From contig JBBHKE010003448.1 of NCBI GenBank assembly GCA_037447655.1, positions 416,918 through 480,917 on the forward strand: a stretch of DNA of 64,000 nt, in the 5' to 3' direction. The stretch is from Zygnema cylindricum. Its lineage: Eukaryota > Streptophyta > Zygnematophyceae > Zygnematales > Zygnemataceae. The notes under the pieces were generated by a model. The model saw only the letters and a list, made by a program, of their open reading frames with translations, searched no databases and was not told where the DNA came from. Every line of letters starts with the position of its first letter. Within the stretch, counting starts at the first letter, position 1. The position numbers and the translations under genes are program-made. Below, piece after piece: positions 8,076-18,716 of this stretch.

Positions 8076-11000
8076 ATGGAGGACATAGAATTGCAGGTTA
8101 TGGGCCCACCCTCTAGGGTGCCCACCTTCAATGGATCTGGGTTCATCTATTGGGAAGCCATGATGATGGGAGCTTTGTGTGAAAAACGATACAGGGGTAT
8201 CGTCAGTGGACAAGTGAAACGTCCACCTTCGGGAACTCCACCAGGATTTGGGGGAGTAAGGTTTTCTCCAACAACGGGTGCCTCAGCGGAGGAGGCAGAT
8301 GATGGGGACAGCAGTGTGGTTGAAAAGGAAAAAGGGAAGGAGACACCACTCACTCCTATTGCCACATTATCGGGAGCGCCGACGGTGAAGACCGTGGAGA
8401 ACGATACTCAAATGTGAGAAGATGTAAACATGGCTGCCAAGAACTTCATTCTGAGGCACCTCACTCAAGGTTTGGCCACTCCTCATCTTCACATTTACAA
8501 GGTGGAGGAGTTGTGGGAGAGTTTAGTGGAGATTTATAGAGCTGGAACTATTCAGGAGCTCCAGTTGGCTGAGCAAAAGCTATTGAGTTACACTTACAAA
8601 GGAGGAAAGATGTTAGATTACTATAATGATCTTTCCTGTTTGTATATGGAAATGGAAAGTGTCGGGTGGACAGGTACAATAAAAATGAAAGTTAACACCC
8701 TTATCATGAAATTACCATATGAGTTCGAAAACATAGTGTACTGAGTATAGGGATTGCCTGATAGTTCATGGAAATAGAACACAGTAGTCAGGATGATACT
8801 TGTGCAGGAAAACACAATAGAGATTAGGAGAGGAGGAAAGAGCATTCAAGCTCTAGCAGCAGGAGGGGACCGATGGGGGGAGGACCCGAAGAAACCTTAT
8901 AGAGGGGAAAGAGATCATTCTATGGGGCAGAGGCCCCCAAAGGGTCTTTGTCATTATTGCAAAAAGCCGGGACACTTTATTGCAGATTGTGTCAAGCTAT
9001 CAGAGCCGAGGCTCCAAGAGAACCGTGGAGGAGGTTCTTCCGGAGGGAAGAAAAAGGCACTTGTGGTTACAAAAGTGTCAGGAGAAACCGAGGATAAATC
9101 ATCTGAGTAGGATGGGGAGCTTCTTCTTGACGAGAATCTGGAGGAGAAGGAGATCCCTCGGAGGCAAAAGTGTGCCCTTGGAGCAATTCGGGAAGCTCCA
9201 CAGGAAGGATGGATCATCGACTCAGGTGCATCCATGCATATGTATCGTGATAAAGAACTCTTCACTAAGCTAAAAAAGATTCCTACTGTAGAGATAGAGT
9301 ATGGGGATGGGAGAGTGGTTACTACATATCTAGTGGGATCAGTAGATCTGAAAGTCTTAGTGGAGGGTAAGACTTCTATACTTACATTCTCGGATGTACT
9401 TTACATTCCTCAGCTAAGTAAAAATCTTGTCTCTACGTCTGTGTTAGATGACAAAGAGTTTGATACTTTCACCAGAAAGGGAGTCTATACAGCTAAGTAT
9501 GGGAATGAAGTTTACTTCACAGCAGATAAGGGTAGCCAAGGAATGTTTAGGCTTAACCTGAGTAATGAAAAGAAGAATGCTTATTATGTTGGTGTTCCCA
9601 AGGTGATGATTTGGCAAAAGCGGTTGGGGCATGTGCATTTTGATAGGTTGAGGGAAATGAAAAAGCTTGGGGTAGTAGATGGCATTCAGTTTGAGGATAA
9701 TGAAATGATAGATGATTGTAGTGGTTGTGCTCAAGGTAAGGCTCACAGACTTCCCTTTCCTAAAGCCGCCACATATAGAGGTGAGAAAGTGTTAGATTTG
9801 GTCCACACAGATATTTGGGGACCTGCAAAAGTACCTTCGGTTGGAGGAAAGAGGTTTATGATGACAATAACTAATGACTGGTCTAGATACTCTAGAGTCT
9901 ACTTTCTGAAAACAAAGTGTGAAGCATCAACTTACTTCAAAGAATATAAAGCTTGGAGTGAGAAGTTGCATGAAACCCCCATTAAGAGGATAAGGAGTGA
10001 TAATGGGGGGGAATATACCTCTAACGAGTTTGAGAAATATCTGAGAGATGAGGGAGTGCAGCACCAGAAAACTGTACCATATAACCCGGAACAAAATGGG
10101 GTAGCTGAGAGGTTGAATCGAACACTAGGAGATAGTGTGCGCAGTATGTTGGCAGACAAGAAAATAGGAAAGAGATTTTGGGCAGAAGCAATGAACTGTG
10201 CCAACTACATTAAGAACAGAGTCTTTACCTCAGCTCTAAAGGGAATGACACCTTATGAGAGATGGGTTGGAAGGAAACCAGATATCTCACACCTTAAAGT
10301 ATTTGGTAGCCAAGTTTACAGTCTTGACACGGATAGGAAAAACTAGAAACTAGATGCTAAGGGAAAACCTAGATACTTTGTGGGATATGATGAGGATGTT
10401 AAGGGATATAGAGTCTATGACTTAGCAAAGAAAGATATCATTCTGGTCAAACACTTAGTTGTCATGGATGAAGGGAAGTCATTTGACCCCTTCAAATATA
10501 CAAAGAAGATAAGGATCAGATTTGAGTCCGAAAGTGAGGAGAACTCGGTCCTTCCCGAAAAGGACATGAGTGAAACCGTGATTACAGATTCAGGGGAGAT
10601 CGAAGATACAGGAGACTCACCGGAAACCTCACATACTCCTATGGACTTCGAGGAGATAGAAGAAGCGGGACAAGATACGGTTTTTATGGACAGGGGAGCC
10701 GATGGGACTGTGAGAAGAAATCCAAGACTTCCATCCATTCCAGCTTCAGAGTTTGAGGAAGGAATGAGGAGCAGCAAAAGGATACAGGAAAAACAAGCTG
10801 CCCATAAGGTAACTAAGCTATCTCAACCAGATGAGCCTCAGTCTTACTTAGAGGCAGTGAATAGTCCAGAGAAAGAAAGATGGATTAGAGCCATAAATGA
10901 TGAGATGGCTTCTATCATGGAAGCAAATACTTGGGAACTAGCGGATTGCCCTCTAGACAGAAAACCTATTGGATGTAAATGGGTATTTAAACTAAAATTG

Positions 11001-12420
11001 AACCCAGATAATACAATTGAGAGGTATAAGGCTCGATTGGTAGCGAAGGGTTTCACCCAAAAAGAGGGGATTGACTATGAGGAGACCTTTGCTCCAGTTG
11101 TTCGATTCCCATCGGTAAGGATTCTCCTCAGTCTGGCCGCAGCGGAAGACATGGAAATACACCAGATGGACATTAAGACAGCTTTTCTTAATGGTGCGTT
11201 AGAGGAAGAAATTTTTATGAGGCAACCCGAGGGGTTTATGGAAGAAGGAGAAGAGAGCAAAGTCTGCAGGCTCATAAAGTCCTTATATGGACTGAAACAG
11301 GCTCCCCGACAGTGGAATAAGAAACTAGATGAGTTTCTCACCGATCTGGGATACATCCGGATCAACTCTGATCATTCTATCTATATGTTTGAAGATGAGA
11401 ATGGTGTCATTTTTATTGCAATTTATGTGGATGATCTGTTTGTGTTAAGTAAGTCTTTGGAAAATATCAATAGGCTAAAGAAAGATCTTAGGGGCAGATT
11501 TGATATGAAGGATTTAGGGGAGGCAAAATATATTTTGGGGATCCAAATAGAGAGAGATATGGGAAGAAGATTATCAGACTTACTCAGAAAGAAGCAATAG
11601 GTAATATGCTTGAGAAATTCCAAATGGAAAATGCTAACAGTTTTACCACTCCCATGGACTTGAAAAAAGTAAGTGATGGGAGTGTAGAAGGAGGAGTGAT
11701 GATCTTAGACGATCAGATGAGTCTAGAGGAGAAAGATTTCATGAAGTCTATCCCTTATAGACAGGTCGTAGGAAGCTTAATCTATTTTATGAATTGTACC
11801 AGGCCGGACATAGCGACGGCAGTTGGTGTACTCAGTAGGAGTCTTAATGATCTTAGGAAGAGGGATTGGGAGGCAGCCAAGAGAGTCATGAGATATCTGG
11901 TGGGAACTAGAGAGTTATGGTTGCATTTGGGAGGGGAGCACATTGACATCACTACTTGGAGTGATGCCAGTTATGGGGACGCACCTATCAGACGATGCAC
12001 TTCTAGGTATGTATTGTATGTTGGGGAAGGTGCTTGTTGTTGGAGCAGTAAGCAACAAAAGGTGGTTGCTCAGTCCACTATGGAGGCTGAGTACATGGCC
12101 TCTTGTTCTGCTGTGAAAGAGTTGATGTGGGTCAAGTCACTGAAGAACTGGGGTATATGAAAGAGGGAGTGCATGAAATTTTTTGTGATAATCAAGCGGC
12201 CATAGCAATTGCAGCCAATCCAAAACATCATTTTAAGGCTAAACATATGGACATAAGATTAAGTTTTGTAAGAGAAAAAGTGGAGAATAGAATAGTGAAT
12301 CTTGTATATAGATCTGATGAGGAAATGGTGGCTGACATGATGACCAAACCTGTGCCCTCTCCAAAGTTAAAATATTGTAGGGAAAAATGTGGCTTAAAAG
12401 AAAAATTAAAATTAGACTAG
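8076..12420 (+). pseudogene. Element C gag-pol polyprotein (single-frame copia, inactivated)
   Basis: One long reading frame that starts in the 5' LTR (ATG 8076, MEDIELQVMGPPSRVPTFNG). Domains in order: gag; CCHC knuckle CHYCKKPGHFIADC (8949-8990); protease DSGAS (9219-9233); integrase with first zinc His changed to Gln (QKRLGH). The integrase catalytic Asp at 9810, Asp at 9999 and Glu at 10107 have the DD(35)E spacing. RT follows with YVDD at 11424-11435, then RNase H with QSTMEAEYMAS and CDNQAAIAIA. In-frame stops lie at 8415, 8742, 8748, 8775, 9108 and 10344. Frameshifts near 11565 and 12140 break RT/RH. Gag and pol share a frame, so no programmed frameshift is visible. Most stops are TGG to TGA/TAG type. 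Confidence 0.95.
8096..8110 (+). promoter_or_regulatory. Half-tRNA-iMet primer binding site of element C, inside gag
   Basis: GGTTATGGGCCCACC begins at the first base after the TSD-defined LTR. It is complementary to the 15 nt that end at position 39 of plant initiator tRNA-Met (recalled sequence), as in Drosophila copia. It also encodes Val-Met-Gly-Pro-Pro of gag, since the gag ATG lies 20 nt upstream within the LTR. Confidence 0.8.
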
Positions 12421-12433
12421 AAAATAAGGGGAG
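12421..12433 (+). promoter_or_regulatory. Polypurine tract of element C
   Basis: AAAATAAGGGGAG immediately precedes the 3' LTR and follows the TAG that ends pol. Confidence 0.85.
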
Positions 12434-13484
12434 TGTTGAAATAAGTAGTTTACATTATATTTTCTAGGTCTAAATTTATTAGAAAACATGAAAAGAAAAT
12501 GTAGGCAGCCTGCCTCTATCTCTTCTCTCTCTCTCGCCCCCATACTTGTTGTAGTCACTGAAGGAGAGAGAGAGAGAGCAATGGAGCCATGGCTGCCTCA
12601 ACTCCATAGGAAGGACTAAAGAGTGGCTTAAGCCACTCTCAACAAAAGGTTGAGTCCGGCAGGACTCGAACCCCCGACCGGCAGAGCGCGGCGTAGCCGT
12701 TAGCTCTAACCAGTCTGTCGTAGAAGTCCGTTAGGAGATATAGGGTTTCATTACTATTTAAACTATTGTAATGTACTAGATTCATTTAACTGAAACTCTT
12801 AACGCCACGCATAGATACAGTTCTACAAAATACGAAGTACTGTACTTGTTTGAAATGGATATCGCGCATTTTGTTTCGACAGCGAAACAAATATCGCGCA
12901 AGTATTTATTACGGCCGAGATTGAATTTCGCGTCAAATCTAACGGCGCACATCATCGCCGAAATCCCGGAATGGTCATTTTGGCATTTAGTGACGTGGCA
13001 TGACCTGGCGCCACGTGGGAAGACATCATTCGGTCGCGGGAATTCCGAGGAACGTACGGACGAGTTGAAAGTGGACACGCGTCTACTTAATGGCCTTGTC
13101 GTACAGAGGCCGTACAGAAAGTACATCGGCAGTAGTACTTTCTAGTACTACACAGTTTTGTGATTGGTTCGTACAGGCAGTAGATAGGAGCTGTGAGAGG
13201 GAATTAGGAAAAACTAGGACTTAGGAAAATTTAGGTAGATAGTCCTCTCTCTCTGAGAGTTTGTATAAATTGGCATCTTTGCCACCCTATAACTTATCGG
13301 CTGGCTGGCCGTTTTCAGTGATTTTTTTTGCTACGGACTTAGGGGAGTCCAAGCTGCACAAGGGAGCAGCCAAATTTTCAGTTTGCCTTCTTGGGCAGAA
13401 GTGGTTGTGGCTTAAAGTGGGTTAGTTAAACACTATCTAGAGGCTTCCTGTAATATGTAGTCCAATGGAGGACACAGAATTGCA
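12434..13484 (+). repeat. 3' LTR of element C (1051 bp)
   Basis: Near-identical to 7047-8095, ending ATGGAGGACACAGAATTGCA. The sequence leaves the LTR exactly at GCA and enters the TTAGA target duplication. This shows that the gag start codon belongs to the LTR rather than to the internal region. Confidence 0.95.
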
Positions 13485-13489
13485 TTAGA

Positions 13490-13777
13490 TAGAGATAGGA
13501 CTTAGAAAAATTTGGTAGATAGGACCCACTCTCCTAGAGAGCTTCTATACAAAAGGTCAACTTTGACTCTCCGTAACTAACTGCACATGGGAGCAAATTT
13601 AGAGATTCTTTTTGCTATCGACTCAAGGAGTGTTGCTTTTACGGGGGTGAAGGTGATCAGAGCTTTTGACTGCAAGGGTGGCAGTTATTCTTGCTGAAAC
13701 ACAAAGGGGTCAGGGTTAGCCTAGAGACTTCTTGCAAGCTTCCCTTTCTGAGGACCTATGGAGGTCTCAGAGTTGCA
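13490..13777 (+). repeat. 3' LTR of element B, right part
   Basis: Continuation of 6271-7046 after the element C insertion. It runs through GGTCAACTTTGACT, the leader hairpins and ATGGAGGTCTCAGAGTTGCA. It ends at the same homologous base as C's LTR, after which unrelated sequence begins. This is a second independent proof of the LTR end position. Confidence 0.9.
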
Positions 13778-13782
13778 GTATG

Positions 13783-15533
13783 TTTCTTGGTTTGCCTCCT
13801 GGATGTCTTAGGAGGAGGAGTCCCTGAACTAGAAGATGGGGAACGCCCGTGAGGAGGTGAATAAACGTCATGTCTGTAGGTTAAAACAGGTGGATCCGGT
13901 GACCCACGGAATGTTGCAGCGGGAGAAAGGGCTGGCGAAAGAGATGAGGCAGGACAGTCGTAGGGCTTTGTGGTAGGTCCCGAGGAGTAAGAGGAATAAG
14001 GCGAAGGAGGAGAAGGTGGGAGCTTCGTAGATCCTCTGGGAGAAGTGGAAGGAGGTGTTACCGCCCTCAAGGGAATGTGAATCCTCTCGCCAGGTCGTAA
14101 CTCCACCAAAGCCTCAAAGGCACTAGACACCTCCACCAAGACAGAGGTAGTCTCTCCCCGAAGAGCCGAAGCGAGTCAAGAAGGTAAATCTGCACCCAAT
14201 CCCTTCACATTAGGTCTTGTGTTTCCCTCCCCTTTTCGCTAAAGAGGAGGCTCTCGGCTTGGCTCCGAGGACGGAATGTCGAGCTGAGTGCTAATGAGAG
14301 GAGAGGTCCCCGCAGCAGGTGCTTCGGAATGCGGCCCTATCTTTGGTGAATGAGGAATATTCCAGCTGAGAATCTTACTAATCCTAAGTCGAGCTTCCCT
14401 AATAAGCGTCAATTCCTGTTCCCATACTTTTCGCCTTTCTTCCTCTAAGGCCTCCCAATCTACCGTGGCGGGTCCGGCCCCCGCCGTAGCTTGTCTCTAG
14501 GATTTTAGAACATCCACTAGTTCCTTGGCTTTTTCGACCACTTGGGTAAGATCCGTTATCTCCATCTCCAGAATTCGGGGATCATTAGGTCTGGTCCGCC
14601 ACCATCCCTCGAACAAAACTTCTGGTCCCGTACTCGAAACCTATGGATTTGTCAGTTTGGATCGCCAAAACCCTTGGGCAGGGCAGACACGAGTTGCTGT
14701 AGAAGCAGGATTCTCGGTTGGGGCTTACACAAGAGTTGGGGACGTCTCCTCCTTGGGAAGAGGTGTCAATCTCCCCTTGCTATCCCAGTGGTCAAAACTC
14801 TTTCCCCTTAATGGATCTCGTGCTTCCCTCTCAATACCCCCTTCTCCTCTACGAGGCCACGAAGAGGTACCTCCTCGGGAGGGTTTGCTGGTTGCGGTGT
14901 CTTGAGAGGAAGATGGGGGAGGGAGAGAATAGGGAGCTCTTTGTGACTGGTTTTGCACCGAGTGTGAAGAGTTGCTCTCCGAAGAACTGCTCAAAATCTC
15001 CACCACCCCGCCCACGGGTCTAACCACTCTGACTGGACTTGTCCAAGCCACTCTTTGTACCAACTCCTTCTTCACTTTCAGCTCAGGGAGGTCGTGAAGG
15101 GCAAGGAGTTCTTTACGACCTGGGCGACGTGTATCTGTCAAAACCGCGGGGCCAATCTGGATCTCGGCCCGGGGAATCTTGGATCTGGTGTGAAGCCCGA
15201 CCTCGAGAAGAGGGCCCAAATGGGACTCCCTCTGCGCCTACTGCTTTGGCAAGGCCTTGGGAGACACTCGGTTCCTTTCATGACCTCAGCCCGAGCTTCC
15301 CTCCTTTCCTCAGCATAGGCCCTGGCGGCCTCCACGAAGGAAGGGTAATGTTCGAGAGTCAGACTTAGAGGAGGAGGAGGAGAAGAAGCACCAGCCAGTT
15401 CCTTGGACGAAGATTCAAAGACAATCTCCATGGGCTCAGACTCCTCGGACCTCAAAGACTTTTCCTCTTGCACAGGCCTCTCCTGTCGACTTTCCTCTCC
15501 AGATCCGTTTTCCGGAGTCTCTCCTCCCAACAT
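13783..15533 (-). pseudogene. Gag-like low-complexity coding relic, minus strand
   Basis: Overlapping frames on the minus strand (15533-15138, 15219-14725, 14524-14140, 14139-13783) read as one broken protein of roughly 580 residues. It starts with an acidic Glu/Ser-rich N-terminus, then EHYPSFVEAARAYAEERREA, a charged helix (WEALEEERRKVWEQELTLI near 14450), and a Pro/Ser-rich C-terminal part. I do not recognise a defined domain. The composition and its position next to retroelements suggest the gag region of a minus-strand LTR element whose pol part lies beyond element B, left of the window. A host proline-rich gene is the alternative. At least two frameshifts and stops are present. Confidence 0.4.
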
Positions 15534-16984
15534 GATGAAAGAGGTAACGAGAGAAAGAGTAATGAATATAACTAGAGCTCACTTCCAAAAATAGGGCTTC
15601 CAAAGTTAAAGCTCCTATCCCCTCTAATCCGAGCAGACAGGTGGTATTTCAATACTGTGCTTCCTCTACGAAGAGTCGATCGCACTTGTTCCCTCAAAAT
15701 CCATTGTCCTGATAAAGGGGGTTTCAGTTTACTCCGAAATGGTCACCCCAAAGCAAAGAGAACTCTAGATGAAGATACAAATGCACCACCATGTAGAAAT
15801 ATATATACGAAATAGGATTGACTTTCCAGATTTAACAATATCACCTTGCCCCAGGAAAGAGAATAAAAGAAAGAGAATGTGAAATATAGCGAAGCACGCT
15901 TAACATACCCCAGCAATAAATGATGACAATGAGAGAAAGGCGACCCCTCTCCCAAAAGTATCGTAAATAGGTATGGTGCTCCTTTAACCTCCATTGTCCG
16001 CAGCTCGGAACCGACCAGACTCTTCTTGGTTTCAAACAGCAAAAAGTCCAAAAATCACCCAAAAAGCAGATAGTGCCAGCTACCCGCCCGGACTGTGATT
16101 CCCACAAAAGATAGATCCAAAACCAAGATGGCAATAGAGTCAAAACAAAACAAAGATTCTCCAAAAGAAGGTTTGTTGGAATTTCTGAGGGTTTTCACAG
16201 GAGACAGTACTGAAAAGCAACCTGTCTCTTTCGACCCCAAGTGCCTTATTCATCAAAGTTTGTCAAATTGCAGGTCCAAAAGTCAAAGCTACGCTATTAA
16301 CCAATGAGCGGCAAGCAAGAGTAATTGAATTTACATAGGACAAAATAATCCGTACTACACTCGGGGCAAAAGGTTATGCTTCGGACAGCGACTAGATCCG
16401 CGGTCAAAAGTAATTATGTGTTCCACTATTATAAGACAAAGTCTTGAAAATGACACTAACTTGCCAGACTTTGACCTAATGTAATTAATGGACCAAAAGT
16501 CAGCTAAGCCTGAACTAAATTCCTACTGACGGGTAACAGCTTAATCTAGATGCAAATTTGGAAAGTTACGTAGCAATCCACAATGTACCCTCCACGGGGC
16601 TGGTGGCAAATGGTTCCATGTAAACGGATGGTAATCTTTGAGACGGTATAACTTGGTCGTTCGGCCTCCGTTAGGCGCGAAACAAAGTGCGTTCCGCTCA
16701 GTTGGGAAAATCTAAGAATCTTGTCCGGTTGGGTGCACTCCTTCCTCCGTACAGTGATGACCGTACAGGTTAAAAAGGTCTCGGAAATCCTTGGTAATAT
16801 AAAGGTGTGCTTGTAAAGCACATGAGCTTGATAGTATGTACTTTTTGGTTCATTTTAGTGTCATCATTTACTCTAATGTGGAACAACGTTGACGTTTATA
16901 CAGGTGAGACGTTTGAAAGATAGACGAGGTAACACCCTTATTACAATTAAGACACATATTAGCATACTTAACTCTAATAAAACC
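15534..16984. other. Non-coding stretch without recognisable gene
   Basis: Only short random frames. The sequence may include the 5' leader or LTR of the minus-strand relic at 13783-15533, but I found no clear TG...CA pair, primer site or repeat copy elsewhere in the window. Confidence 0.4.
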
Positions 16985-17168
16985 ACCCGATATATCGGCG
17001 ATATATCGCGATAATTTGAAATTCGATATATCGAAGCGATATATCGAATATCGGGTACATGAAATTCGATATATATCGAATATCGGCAATGGGTCCTCGA
17101 TACCCAACACTACACAACACTACTAAACATATTTATACTTGCGACGCGCCGCGCGGCGCGAGGCGTCA
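16985..17168. repeat. Cluster of ATATCG palindromes and a GC palindrome
   Basis: Contains the perfect 12-bp palindrome CCGATATATCGG (16987-16998), several further CGATATATCG/TTCGATAT units up to about 17090, and the perfect 16-bp palindrome CGCGCCGCGCGGCGCG (17145-17160). No coding potential. Confidence 0.7.
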
Positions 17169-17282
17169 TAAAGCGAAATTGGAGTGAAAGGAGTGCAGGG
17201 CGACGTGGACCCCCTCACACGCGACCTTCACACCTAAAAACGCTCGATTCAGTACAGGTAAGTACACCGTGTTTCGCTATTA

Positions 17283-18080
17283 GTGTTTATAGCTTTTTCA
17301 CCACTTAAAACATATTTTCTTCGTGTACACTTGTCCGATTATCAACTTGAGACCGCCATTCGGAAGCTGAGAATCTTACCTTTCCATCGCAACCGTCCGA
17401 TCCACAATCGGACAAGTGTGTACGGAGAAAGGATGTTGTCAGAGACTAAAAAGACATTAACACTAATAGCGATTCACGGTGTCCTGTAGTGTGTAGAGAG
17501 ATCGTCCGGCAAAGACTTTCTTTGTTGGATTTTAGTGGATTAACGTACACCATGTCAGAAAGCACTCGGGGTCTGTGACGTGATTGGTACAGTAGTCCAT
17601 TGTGGCACGACCACACGTCGTCGGACTGTAGCGAATCTACACCATATATTATTCCAACCTCCCCCGAGGTATGTACCCATCTACAAACGCCGGATGGAAG
17701 CGATTGCTTCGCGGATGAGGACCCAAAACAAATCGAACGGTAAATTTTTGCAACTTTGGAGGATCTTGGTCGGATCTTTGTAGTGTTGTTTTTCAAAAAA
17801 ATGAGTAAAAAGTAAAAAGAGTACGTCATGGTACGCAAACGTACGAAATCTTGTAAAACATGATAGGAATTCACCGTTAAGACATACAAACTCACTGCTA
17901 AAACATATTTTATCCGTGCGAAGACATCATTTCTCCGTGCAAACGTGTCGATTTTCGATTGCTATTCGAATGTTGTTACTTGTTAGTTTACCTTTTCGAC
18001 AAGTGTGGTGCAGATATGATGTTTTGACTACAGCAGCGAAAGAGACGTCAACAATACTGGCGATATACGCTGTAGCCTAG
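17283..18080 (+). repeat. Pair of diverged direct repeats of about 200 bp
   Basis: 17283-17490 and 17890-18080 share an ordered set of words: TCAC..TTAAAACATATTTT, GTGTCGATT or TTGTCCGATT, GACAAGTGTG, ACATTAACACTAATAGCGAT versus GTCAACAATACTGGCGATA, and TGTAG near the end. They look like old duplicates of one repeat. No gene is visible between them. Confidence 0.4.
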
Positions 18081-18447
18081 GGTTACGAAAATGTGGAAAC
18101 CCTAAATTGTAAAATTAATCTACTTTTTTATTTGTAAATGCACGCTTTTTGTCGTACATTATTTCTCATTTTTTAATGTCAACTGTTACAGTTCCTCAAT
18201 TATGATACTGGTTAATAAAATTTCAAATTAATGTCACTTTGTTTATGTCAAAACACAACAAATAAAATTAATAGTTTTAGGTTAATTTTGGCATTGTCAA
18301 AGAAAATAAAATTAAACCGCAACTGACAATTCTTGTTAAGAGAGTGCTAAGCTTTTCATATTACTCATTTGAACTCATTTTTTATTTTGTTAATTTTACT
18401 CACCATGTTTTTTCAACTCTGCAGCAAAATACTGATTGTGAAACTCT

Positions 18448-18507
18448 CTGCAAGAAATCAGAAACGTTATTAAGAATCTCAAACCCTAGAATTCTCCGAA
18501 TCTTCAA
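18448..18507 (+). repeat. Diverged duplicate of the 5' end of MATE exon 1
   Basis: 18448-18507 aligns without gaps to 18721-18780 (11 differences in 60 bases by eye, including a shared CTCAAACCCTAGAA word). The start of the MATE coding region therefore has a duplicated partner 273 bp upstream. The bases between are A/C-rich with repeated AAACTGCA words. Confidence 0.75.
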
Positions 18508-18716
18508 TTTTCTAACCCTAATCAGTTTATTTCATTTATTTTGCTAACTCTAAATGTCAAATTCAAGCAAAACAATTAACTTTTAAGAAAACAAACCAAA
18601 AAAACGAACGGAAAAACAAAATAAACTGCAGAAAATTTAACTGCAATGAAGAAACAAACTGCAAAATAAACAAACTGCGAATAATAAAAACTGCAAAAAA
18701 GGAACCGACTTCAATA

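Larger units (their letters stand above)
7047..8095 (+). repeat. 5' LTR of element C (1049 bp)
   Basis: TGTTGAAATAAG to GAATTGCA. The matching 3' LTR (12434-13484) differs by only a few percent by eye. The LTR holds the antisense tRNA-like block, several perfect inverted repeats, a CCAAT-type GATTGGTT (7773), a TATA box (7875-7880) and the gag start codon at 8076. Confidence 0.93.
7047..13484 (+). mobile_element. Full-length copia element C with two LTRs and a 5-bp TSD
   Basis: Complete structure: 5' LTR 7047-8095, internal region 8096-12433, 3' LTR 12434-13484. It is flanked by identical TTAGA (7042-7046 and 13485-13489). The flanking sequence on both sides is one continuous LTR of element B, so this is a nested insertion. 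Because the TSD fixes both ends, C is the reference for locating LTR boundaries in this window. It is the best preserved copy, but six in-frame stops and two frameshifts make it non-autonomous today. Confidence 0.95.
1760..13777 (+). mobile_element. Copia element B (5' LTR interrupted by A, 3' LTR interrupted by C)
   Basis: Internal region 2011-6270 with the right-hand part of its 5' LTR (1760-2010) and a complete 3' LTR split in two (6271-7046 and 13490-13777). It belongs to the same subfamily as element F near the window end. The last LTR base at 13777 is followed by GTATG, a candidate target duplication whose partner lies left of the window. The element is a host for two later insertions, so it is older than A and C. 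Confidence 0.8.

Noticed and set aside
8076-12420. Element C as an active autonomous retrotransposon
   Set aside because: Six in-frame stops, two frameshifts and a lost integrase zinc His rule this out for this copy.
16095-17900. Short frames between the gag-like relic and MATE as small genes
   Set aside because: No domain, no codon pattern, and no conserved neighbours; repeats and palindromes explain most of the region.
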